Below are positions 16,422 through 21,714 of a stretch of 42,521 nucleotides of DNA, in pieces. Position numbers and translations under genes: made by a program. Positions within the stretch are counted from its first letter, which is position 1, and the number at the start of each line of letters is the position of its first letter. Location: the IMG/VR virus record IMGVR_UViG_3300005526_000006, positions 1 through 42,521 of that record. One strand, 5' to 3'. Origin of the DNA: a virus. The notes beneath the pieces were generated by a model. It ran no database searches. It was given only the letters and a program-made list of their open reading frames with translations, and was not told where the DNA came from.

Positions 16422-16751
16422 ATGCCACCAGACGGAATGACAACCTGTCCGCGCTGTCGCGGCACTGGGTATGTGTCAGGGCTCTTTGCCGCTGACGCAA
16501 ACATCACGACAATAACGCTTCGCTATCCAGAGCGGTTCGCATTTACGAACTGCTCGTCATTCGAATTTGAAAGCAGGGAGCCGTCGGAAGTTAGTCGGCG
16601 GTTTTGGCTTGGCGTTCACAAGTTTCTTGGAATTGCCAGCCTTGAGCCGAATCTATTGCCGATTATTTCGAAGGCGTTAAACCCGATTCGTTCGTTCAGA
16701 AGCATATTCCAACCACGCTGGCGGTCGGGGCGCTGGAGGTCAAAGACGTGA
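16422..16751 (+). CDS. Zinc-ribbon protein, possibly frameshifted at the 3' end
   Basis: The 109-residue frame has a DnaJ-like zinc motif at the start (CPRCRGTGY, residues 9-17). Its last 40 residues become Arg/Ser-rich (RWRSGRWRSKT), while another frame over the same bases (16646 onwards) reads a coherent chain including GVKPDSFVQKHIPTTLAVGA that runs into the DUF1353 gene. Either the overlap is accidental or an indel has separated two parts of one protein. The frame ends by GTGA overlap with the next gene. Confidence 0.45.
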   Translation: MPPDGMTTCPRCRGTGYVSGLFAADANITTITLRYPERFAFTNCSSFEFESREPSEVSRRFWLGVHKFLGIASLEPNLLPIISKALNPIRSFRSIFQPRWRSGRWRSKT

Positions 16752-17161
16752 TTGTTTTTAAAACCCGCCACGACCTTCTCGTTCGCACCACCGACGGGCG
16801 CAACATTGTCACCCAGGAGCCGATTGAACTCGTCACGGATAAAGGAGCCCATTACCAAGTTCCAGCAGGCACGGAAAGCGACGGGGCGAGTATTCCGCAG
16901 GAGCTCTGGTCCTCTGGTTTGGCACCCTTCGGAAATTGGTGGCTTGGAACGGTCGTTCATGATGCTGCCTATCGGAACAAACTGCTTCGCCAACTCGAAA
17001 ACGGGTTTTGGGTTCCAGCAATGCTTTCGCGGGATTCTTGCGACACATTGCTTCTCGATTGCATGACTGCGCTCGCCGTGCCCATCGCGGTTAAGGAAGC
17101 GATTTACGAAGGTGTGAGAATCGGCGGGGCTGAAGCCTTCGAGCGCGATCGGAATACATGA
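16748..17161 (+). CDS. DUF1353 family phage protein
   Basis: The 137-residue product carries the hallmarks of DUF1353: YQVPAGTESDGASIPQELW (residues 36-54) and GNWWLGTVVHDAAYRNKLL (about 60-78). This family is common beside phage lysis genes and its function is not known. GTG at 16748 overlaps the previous TGA. The frame is open back to 16646 without a standard start, so the N-terminus may be longer. It overlaps the next small frame by ATGA. Confidence 0.75.
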   Translation: MIVFKTRHDLLVRTTDGRNIVTQEPIELVTDKGAHYQVPAGTESDGASIPQELWSSGLAPFGNWWLGTVVHDAAYRNKLLRQLENGFWVPAMLSRDSCDTLLLDCMTALAVPIAVKEAIYEGVRIGGAEAFERDRNT

Positions 17162-17247
17162 GTTTAACACTGCGCCCCAGTGCGATTCCGCGTCGCACGG
17201 GCCTTAAATTCCTTGGGGCCTCCTCCGGGGCGCGGTGTATCCAATGA
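17158..17247 (+). CDS. Possible 29-residue peptide, coupled by ATGA at both ends
   Basis: ATG at 17158 overlaps the DUF1353 stop, and the TGA at 17245 overlaps the next ATG at 17244. The peptide MSLTLRPSAIPRRTGLKFLG... is basic. Most of its length is occupied by a 12-bp stem structure (17167-17238), so the bases may be constrained by RNA structure more than by coding. Confidence 0.35.
   Translation: MSLTLRPSAIPRRTGLKFLGASSGARCIQ
17167..17238 (+). other. Large stem with inner hairpin (structured RNA element candidate)
   Basis: ACACTGCGCCCC (17167-17178) pairs over 12 bases with GGGGCGCGGTGT (17227-17238), with one U-G pair on the plus-strand RNA. Inside lies a second perfect hairpin GTGCGA/TCGCAC with a 7-base loop, and a weaker GGCC/GGCC pair, giving a three-way-junction-like shape of 72 nt. 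It is tRNA-sized but lacks T-loop and anticodon features, so it is not a tRNA. It could be a regulatory or processing site after the lysis genes. Confidence 0.5.
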
Positions 17248-17468
17248 GCCGAAATACTTTTGAGGATTGGGCGCGTCTTGGTGCAACTCAAAAGCTTGTC
17301 CGCCGAAAAGAGGAATTGGCGCGAGCTATCATGGAATCAGCGATTGAGAAGGTGGCCGACCTGGGCTTCACGATGCGAGTGGGAAAGAACAAATCCGCCA
17401 GCACCAAGAGCGAAAAGCATCCATTGAATCCCGAGTTTATTTTTTACCACAACCCGGAAAAGACTTAA
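17244..17468 (+). CDS. Small charged protein of unknown function
   Basis: The 74-residue product starts at ATG 17244 (ATGA overlap with the previous small frame). It is basic and mostly helical (ARLGATQKLVRRKEELARAI, residues 10-29), with a Lys/Ser-rich end. It lies at the 3' end of the lysis-type cassette. No family is recognised. Confidence 0.55.
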   Translation: MSRNTFEDWARLGATQKLVRRKEELARAIMESAIEKVADLGFTMRVGKNKSASTKSEKHPLNPEFIFYHNPEKT

Positions 17469-17475
17469 ATTGAAG

Positions 17476-17658
17476 ATGCGCGTCACAGTTCAGCTTTTCG
17501 ACTGCGAGAGAGGCGAAGGACATCCCAAAATCATTTATTGCGATTGGGATGAAGTGCCGCTGGGCATGACACCCGACCGTTGCGCTGAATGGATGCTCGC
17601 CAAAGCGCAAGAGAAGATTTTATTGCGCGCGCCAGTGGTTCAGAAGCGGCATGACTAA
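17476..17658 (+). CDS. Small protein of unknown function
   Basis: About 60 residues from ATG 17476 (an in-frame TTG at 17470 is an alternative). MRVTVQLFDCERGEGHPKII is beta-like and is followed by a helix (CAEWMLAKAQEKILL). It is probably the last gene of the rightward late operon before the lysogeny module. No family is recognised. Confidence 0.5.
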   Translation: MRVTVQLFDCERGEGHPKIIYCDWDEVPLGMTPDRCAEWMLAKAQEKILLRAPVVQKRHD

Positions 17659-17715
17659 ACCGCCAACTCCACCTTACGCTCGGACGTTCCACCCGCCCAC
17701 ACCGAATCATCCGGT

Positions 17716-17868
17716 CTAGCGCGAGGCGGCAACTCCCCCGCAACGGCGCAGCGCCTGGATGGCAGCCAGCAAAATACGGTTTTCGTTTTGTAGCCGGTGG
17801 ACTGTTTTGAGTGCCTTTATGGCCTCATCCTCTATCGCCAGCAGTTTTTCCTGTTCCTTGGTTGTCAT
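17716..17868 (-). CDS. 50-residue coiled-coil protein
   Basis: On the minus strand, ATG at 17868 with AAAGGA seven bases upstream opens a 50-codon frame. The product is one continuous amphipathic helix with Leu/Ile heptads (EKLLAIEDEAIKALKTVHRL, then ENRILLAAIQAL) and resembles a short leucine zipper. Its minus orientation, opposite to the late operon and next to the integrase, suggests a lysogeny-phase role such as a small regulator. Confidence 0.55.
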   Translation of the reverse strand: MTTKEQEKLLAIEDEAIKALKTVHRLQNENRILLAAIQALRRCGGVAASR

Positions 17869-18173
17869 TTGGTTCCTTTGTTCGCTAAAAATGCGAGCAT
17901 CGGGCGGCTAGTCTTTGTTGGTTTGTGCCACGCGATGCCCACTCCTCCTAAAATGTGCAGCGAAAGTGCAGCGGAAATCCGATGCGCTCGAAATTAGCCC
18001 TTAATTCCGAAACCCTCCAAAACAAGGAACCTACTCTTGCAGATAAAGCGGGATTCGTGCCAATAGGCCCTATTTGCAGGGTTGAGAGCGGCCTTGATTC
18101 GGTATTTACGGCTTGCTCCATATGTGCCTCACATTCAATCTCGTTATATGACGTGTAATGCAGTTATACAGAG
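17869..18173. other. Gene-poor region before integrase (putative attP/regulatory region)
   Basis: About 300 bp without a convincing gene. The two overlapping open frames here (17797-17997, 17955-18158) have no start signals or protein-like sequence. The region holds repeated TGCAGCG boxes at its left and right borders and AT-rich stretches (GTTATATGAC, CAGTTATACAG) near 18143-18170 that may be integrase promoter or arm-binding sites. Phage attachment sites usually lie beside the integrase gene, so attP is most likely here. Confidence 0.45.
17950..17962 (+). repeat. 13-bp direct repeat AAAATGTGCAGCG, left copy
   Basis: This 13-mer is identical to 18182-18194 and is followed in both places by a second TGCAGCGG box 10-11 bp on and a GATGCG/ATGCG box further on. 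Paired, phased repeats flanking the region before an integrase gene are typical of integrase/excisionase binding sites or an att core. Confidence 0.5.
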
Positions 18174-19313
18174 TTGTCAAGAAAATGTGCAGCGGATTGC
18201 AGCGGATGCGTGAAAGTCTCCCGCGCTCACTATCACGGCCTTACCCGATGGCGGGTGACGTGGCGTTCTGGCGGGAAAACCGTTCGCCGGTTCTTTAAGA
18301 CGCTCCGAGCTGCCAATAAGTTCGCAAAGAACATCGCCGGGGAGATTGCCAAATACGGGGAGGAATGGTCCGGCCTGCCAGCCCGGGACCGCGCTGAAAT
18401 CATAGATTGTTGGCGGCGGGCGCGGGAACGCGGCTATTCAATCGCTGAAGCCTTGAGGTTTTGGGAAACGCACGGCGCAAAGTCGGCAAGCGGGACAACG
18501 GTATCCGACCTGGCCACCAAGTTCCTTGAGGCGAAGCGTGCGAAGGGACTCAGGCCCGAAAGCCTCCGCTTGCTCGAGACAACCATGGACCAATTCAAGG
18601 TCGGACGCGAGAACTCCAAGGCCAGCGACGTTTCAACCGAGGATGTAACCGCATTCCTTTCTGAGCGGTCCTGGGGACCGTGGCGCCGACGCGGGGTGAT
18701 TATCGACTTGGGTAATATGTTCAACTGGGGGATTCGCGCTGGTCTGCTTATCCGCAATCCCGTTGCGCCAATCGAACGCCCCACAATCGAACACAAAACA
18801 CCCCGGGTTCTATCCGTGGAGGATTGCAAGCGCCTGCTAAAGCTCTGCCGCAACGAACATCCGAAGCTTTTGGCGTGGCTCGTTATAAGCCTATTCGCCG
18901 GATTGCGGGCGGCCGAGGTGGAACGATTGACCTGGGGTGACGTTAAGGAATCGCACATTGCGCTCGCCTCGCACCAAACCAAGGGCCGCGCGCGTCGGCT
19001 GGTTAAAATCCGCCCAGTCCTTGAGGGCTGGCTCACACTTTGCCGGAAGTCCGATGGCTCCGTTTGTCCGGGCGACCACCATAAGCGGGCAAACGCGCTG
19101 CGTGCTGAATTTGGGAACTGGCCAAAGAATGTTTTGCGCCATTCTTTCATCTCGTATGCGCTCGGAGTTGGCGAACCAATCAAAGACGTGGCGATGGAAT
19201 CGGGCAATAGCGAGGAGATTATCTTTCGGCACTACAGGGAGATTGTGACGCAAGAGCAGGCGAAGGAGTTTTTGGGGCTTACGCCGTCGGTCATGGGAGC
19301 GTCGGAAGCTTGA
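18174..19313 (+). CDS. int: Tyrosine recombinase (integrase)
   Basis: The 379-residue protein integrates the phage into the host chromosome. It has an N-terminal arm-binding region, a SAM-like core-binding domain (about residues 108-200) and a C-terminal catalytic domain. Catalytic residues visible are R245 (FAGLRAAEVE), K270 (HQTKG), R322/H323 (NVLRHSF) and nucleophile Y354. The usual first His of H-x-x-R is N319, as in integrases I associate with Verrucomicrobiota/Planctomycetes, and the usual GH is GN345. Start TTG 18174, or GTG 18210, which would leave the TGCAGCG repeat outside the gene. Confidence 0.93.
   Translation: MSRKCAADCSGCVKVSRAHYHGLTRWRVTWRSGGKTVRRFFKTLRAANKFAKNIAGEIAKYGEEWSGLPARDRAEIIDCWRRARERGYSIAEALRFWETHGAKSASGTTVSDLATKFLEAKRAKGLRPESLRLLETTMDQFKVGRENSKASDVSTEDVTAFLSERSWGPWRRRGVIIDLGNMFNWGIRAGLLIRNPVAPIERPTIEHKTPRVLSVEDCKRLLKLCRNEHPKLLAWLVISLFAGLRAAEVERLTWGDVKESHIALASHQTKGRARRLVKIRPVLEGWLTLCRKSDGSVCPGDHHKRANALRAEFGNWPKNVLRHSFISYALGVGEPIKDVAMESGNSEEIIFRHYREIVTQEQAKEFLGLTPSVMGASEA
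18182..18194 (+). repeat. 13-bp direct repeat AAAATGTGCAGCG, right copy
   Basis: Second copy of the 13-mer at 17950, overlapping the first codons of the integrase frame if TTG 18174 is used. It is followed by TTGCAGCGG and ATGCG boxes as at the left copy. Confidence 0.5.
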
Positions 19314-19815
19314 TTGAAACTGTGACGGAGTTCGTTCCCTGAGCTATCCGCGTGCGATTCGGCATCTGCTTCAAGGAATCGAACACCGCACCGATGTTGG
19401 TTCGGTCGCAGCCTGAAACGCAATAGATGATTGTCCCGGACCTGCGATTGGTCTCGACGGCAACATTTAAGTCGCCGAGGTCCTTTAGGTAAAGCTCTGA
19501 CACCTTCGCCGGACTCGGCACGGTGTTGGTCGACCGCTCAAGCCACTCGGCATGCCTCATCCTGGCGCCGAATTGTCCAGCTTCGGCTTTGATCTCTTGC
19601 TGTCTGGACTTCTCAGCATCGGTTGTGGCCTTATTGCTTTCTGAAACCCTCGCTTGTTCTGCTTTGTCCTTTTCTGCTTGTTCTGCGGCTGATTTCTTTT
19701 GCAGGTCCCACATGTCTTTGTTCCACTGACTGGGGCTTTTTGGATTCCTATAGGTCTGCGCTGACCCAAGACAAACACCAACAACCAGGAACATTATTTG
19801 CGTTTTAATATTCAC
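19291..19815 (-). CDS. Secreted Lys/Glu/Gln-rich protein, lysogeny-conversion candidate
   Basis: The 174-residue minus-strand product has a signal peptide (MNIKTQIMFLVVGVCLGSA/Q). The mature part has a long charged helix (residues 34-75) and then a small alpha/beta domain (VAVETNRRSGTIIYCVSGC near residues 118-136) with a pair of Cys. GTG at 19815 is preceded by GGAGGG. It is transcribed towards the integrase and overlaps its 3' end by 23 bp. Genes here are often expressed from the prophage, so a role in the host envelope is possible. Confidence 0.7.
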   Translation of the reverse strand: MNIKTQIMFLVVGVCLGSAQTYRNPKSPSQWNKDMWDLQKKSAAEQAEKDKAEQARVSESNKATTDAEKSRQQEIKAEAGQFGARMRHAEWLERSTNTVPSPAKVSELYLKDLGDLNVAVETNRRSGTIIYCVSGCDRTNIGAVFDSLKQMPNRTRIAQGTNSVTVSIKLPTLP

Positions 19816-19950
19816 TTCCCTCCGTAGTTTTGCCGACCCCCAAAGTTATTCACATGGACAGCCTTTGTCCTAGCAGTTGCGGCGTAATGTCGTGCATGAA
19901 AATTAAAAAGGAGACTGGTCTAACCCACATACAAATGCTTATGAGCGCCA

Positions 19951-20154
19951 TCATTTTGACGAGGGAGGGGAATCGCCTTTTGACGGAGGCCGCCGTTTTA
20001 AGACGAATTGCTCTGCATCGGCATTGGCAATCATGTAATCCTCCACCGCCTTTAAAACAACGTCTGAGACGCTAATTCCGAAGTCTTTGGCGTGGCGCTG
20101 CACTTTTTGAAAAAGCGTGCGGGTGCATCTCGCCCTCAAGACGGCATCCTTCAT
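19951..20154 (-). CDS. Ribbon-helix-helix regulator 2
   Basis: The 67-residue minus-strand product (MKDAVLRARCTRTLFQKVQR...) fits the Arc/MetJ-type ribbon-helix-helix pattern: a short N-terminal strand (AVLRARCT) then two helices (FQKVQRHAKDFG, VSDVVLKAVEDYMI). It is coupled by ATGA (20151-20154) to the upstream minus-strand RHH gene, to which it is similar. Likely a DNA-binding repressor or co-repressor in the lysis-lysogeny switch. Confidence 0.7.
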   Translation of the reverse strand: MKDAVLRARCTRTLFQKVQRHAKDFGISVSDVVLKAVEDYMIANADAEQFVLKRRPPSKGDSPPSSK

Positions 20155-20330
20155 GCCGTTGCGATCTGCCCCCTGAGCACCGTTTGAACCCTAGCTACAT
20201 AAGTATCGCAAGCGATCCGTATAATATCGGATGGGTCTAGCTTCTGCATTTTTGCAATTTCTTCGATTTGTTGTTTTAAAACATCCGGGCATCTAGCCCG
20301 AATTACCGCATTTTTAGGGTCTTTCTTCAT
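20151..20330 (-). CDS. Ribbon-helix-helix regulator 1
   Basis: The 59-residue product from the ATG at 20330 (MKKDPKNAVIRARCPDVLKQ...) has the RHH layout: strand NAVIRARC, helix DVLKQQIEEIAKMQ, turn LDPSD and helix IIRIACDTYVARV. In-frame upstream starts at 20339 and 20348 would lie inside a palindrome. It diverges from the RHH gene at 20420 and shares its beginning (MKK...RARxP), so the three are paralogues. It is probably the first gene of the leftward repressor transcript. Confidence 0.7.
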   Translation of the reverse strand: MKKDPKNAVIRARCPDVLKQQIEEIAKMQKLDPSDIIRIACDTYVARVQTVLRGQIATA

Positions 20331-20349
20331 TGTGGCCATTTGTGCCACA
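20331..20349. promoter_or_regulatory. Palindromic operator candidate (left)
   Basis: TGTGGC (20331-20336) and GCCACA (20344-20349) form an inverted repeat with a 7-base spacer, directly upstream of the start of RHH regulator 1. RHH dimers bind such dyads, so autoregulation is the likely role. Confidence 0.5.
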
Positions 20350-20378
20350 CGAAAGTTTAAAAATCAAGCAGAAACCTA

Positions 20379-20407
20379 TTGACGCCTTGAGCTACGCTGT
20401 GCTACAT
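20379..20407 (+). promoter_or_regulatory. Rightward promoter candidate for the early operon
   Basis: TTGACG (20379-20384) and CTACAT (20402-20407) are 17 bp apart in the gap between the divergent RHH genes. The -10 match is weak. The -10 region overlaps the 17-bp palindrome, which is what is expected of a repressor-controlled promoter. Confidence 0.4.
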
Positions 20408-20415
20408 CGTAGCAC
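20399..20415. promoter_or_regulatory. Perfect palindrome GTGCTAC-ATC-GTAGCAC, operator candidate
   Basis: Seven-base arms pair exactly around a 3-base centre. A further direct GCTAC half-site lies exactly 10 bp upstream (20391-20395), so half-sites repeat by one helical turn. The element ends five bases before the ATG of the rightward RHH gene. It is probably the site where one of the RHH proteins represses the early promoter. Confidence 0.6.
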
Positions 20416-20419
20416 GACG

Positions 20420-20605
20420 ATGAAAAAACGATTCCCGAAAGAGACTTCCGACCAGGATAAAATGACTGGCGTGCTGCGCGCCAGAGCGCCTATCCGACTC
20501 AAGGAAATGGTGTCAGACCTCGCCAGAAAGCGCCTGACCAACGAAGGCCAAATAGTCAGGGAGGCGGTTCAAGCCTGGGTCGAGAAACAAGAAAAAGCCG
20601 CTTGA
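20420..20605 (+). CDS. Ribbon-helix-helix regulator 3 (rightward, Cro-like position)
   Basis: The 61-residue product starts at ATG 20420. The strand TGVLRARAP is followed by helices IRLKEMVSDLARKR and EGQIVREAVQAWVE, an RHH domain similar to the two minus-strand RHH proteins. It is the first gene of the rightward early operon, so it holds the position of a Cro-like antirepressor in a divergent switch. It overlaps the next gene by TTGA. Confidence 0.75.
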   Translation: MKKRFPKETSDQDKMTGVLRARAPIRLKEMVSDLARKRLTNEGQIVREAVQAWVEKQEKAA

Positions 20606-20805
20606 ACACCATTCTCCGAACCATGCGCCGTTCCGGCCTGCTCAACACCAAGCAGGCCGCCAAATGGCTGCACCTTTGCGAGCACACAGTCAGAGGCATG
20701 GTCGCCGCTAGGGAACTGAAGGCGATCCGAATCGGTTCAAAGATTCTCAGATTTCGCCCTGAAGATTTGCAGGACTGGGCAGCAAAGAAAGCGAAAGCAC
20801 GATGA
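20602..20805 (+). CDS. Excisionase-like helix-turn-helix protein
   Basis: The 67-residue product has a MerR/HTH_17-type domain: LLNTKQAAKWLHLCEHTVRG followed by the wing RIGSKILRFRPEDLQDWA. This family includes excisionases that direct prophage excision, and it lies after the switch in the early operon. Start TTG 20602 (TTGA overlap) or ATG 20623. It overlaps the HNH gene by ATGA. Confidence 0.7.
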   Translation: MNTILRTMRRSGLLNTKQAAKWLHLCEHTVRGMVAARELKAIRIGSKILRFRPEDLQDWAAKKAKAR

Positions 20806-21305
20806 TGACCCTCACCAAACTAATCCCCCGCCTTTTAGCCCGCGCTGTCCGCCAGCCGAACGGTTGCTTGGTTATCCCTGGCAATCGGCGCTACATCGAT
20901 GTTGCATATGATGGCAAACGCGAGCGAGCCCATCGCGCAATCTGGGAGCGCAACTGCGGGCCAATACCAGAAGGCTTGGAAGTTTGCCACGCTTGCGACA
21001 ATACCCGCTGCATTGCGATTGCGCATCTCTTTGTCGGCACGCACGCCGCGAACATTGCCGACCGTGACGCCAAGGGCCGCAACGGAACGCTCGGTGAGGC
21101 TTCCCCGCTTGCTAAATTAACCCGCGAGAAAGTCCTTGCGATTGACGCCCTGTTAGACCGGCTTCCATTTGATGCTATAGCGGAACAATTCGCGATTTCC
21201 AAACAGACGGTTGTCCGCATCGCAAACCGCACGACGTGGAAGCATCTCTTTCAGCCCCACGCCACCCGCCCCTCCCGTCGCGATGCGGAATTGATGAACG
21301 TATGA
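20802..21305 (+). CDS. HNH endonuclease with C-terminal HTH
   Basis: The 167-residue protein carries an HNH_3-type motif: H63 in VCHACDNTRC, N67, C70, H75 in IAHLFVGT, then NIADRDAKGRNG. The C-terminal segment (residues 102-148) is a helix-turn-helix, as in homing-like HNH enzymes that bind DNA through it. Probably a free-standing homing-type nuclease inserted in the early operon. ATG 20802 overlaps the previous stop. Confidence 0.75.
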   Translation: MMTLTKLIPRLLARAVRQPNGCLVIPGNRRYIDVAYDGKRERAHRAIWERNCGPIPEGLEVCHACDNTRCIAIAHLFVGTHAANIADRDAKGRNGTLGEASPLAKLTREKVLAIDALLDRLPFDAIAEQFAISKQTVVRIANRTTWKHLFQPHATRPSRRDAELMNV

Positions 21306-21535
21306 AAAAGCAGGCCATCCCACAGCCTCAAATCGTCAGGATACCGGATTACAAGCCGCTCTTAATAAGCGGAACAATAGGCTTGGCAGTCGTTTCTCTG
21401 GCGCTGATTTTTACATCGTGCAATAGGCTTACCGCTCCTCCGCACGATGTGACTCTGGATTCCATTTGGATAAAGATCAATGGGACTAGTTACTGGTATC
21501 ACGCCGGGGGAGGCACTTTTACGCCGTCACCATGA
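21302..21535 (+). CDS. Single-pass membrane protein of unknown function
   Basis: The 77-residue product starts at ATG 21302 (ATGA overlap), with a cytosolic N-terminus of about 20 residues and one hydrophobic helix (LLISGTIGLAVVSLALIF, residues 20-37) ending in TSC. The C-terminal part is extracytoplasmic and aromatic (DSIWIKINGTSYWYHAGGG). A lipobox-like FTSC might allow lipidation. Possibly a superinfection or membrane protein; no family is recognised. Confidence 0.55.
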   Translation: MKKQAIPQPQIVRIPDYKPLLISGTIGLAVVSLALIFTSCNRLTAPPHDVTLDSIWIKINGTSYWYHAGGGTFTPSP

Positions 21536-21714
21536 TCCCCCACCCCCAATCATTCGCAAATCGTAGAGGCATTCTCGCACCTTACGCCGCCTGCGAGATG
21601 AACCACCATATCGCCTGCATCCGATTGGCTAAAGCCGTCCGCAATTGCGCGTTGATTAAATTGGCGTGCGAATTGGCTGCGGCACGGGCGGCGATGAAAG
21701 CGAGGGCTGCGTGA
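21532..21714 (+). CDS. Small protein of unknown function
   Basis: A 60-residue frame coupled by ATGA to the previous gene. The product has several Cys, Arg and Ala residues (CELAAARAAMKARAA) and is probably helical. It is kept because the ATGA coupling pattern of this operon continues, but the sequence itself is not informative. It is followed by the structured-RNA candidate. Confidence 0.4.
   Translation: MIPHPQSFANRRGILAPYAACEMNHHIACIRLAKAVRNCALIKLACELAAARAAMKARAA

Noticed and set aside
17167-17238. tRNA gene at the 72-nt stem structure
   Set aside because: No T-loop GTTCNA, no anticodon arm with a normal 7-base loop in the right place, and the outer stem is 12 bp. Both strands were checked.
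17162-17241. Integron attC site at the 72-nt stem (GTTTAAC at 17162 fits RYYYAAC)
   Set aside because: The other end lacks the complementary GTTRRRY core, and the pairing stops before it; there is no integron integrase.
17797-18158. Two overlapping plus-strand frames (17797-17997 and 17955-18158)
   Set aside because: Both cover the putative attP region, have weak starts and Cys-rich random-looking sequence, and the first is antisense to the 50-residue coiled-coil gene.
19830-20075. 81-codon plus-strand frame over the minus-strand RHH genes
   Set aside because: It overlaps a well-supported RHH gene, has no coupling or start signal, and its sequence is not domain-like.
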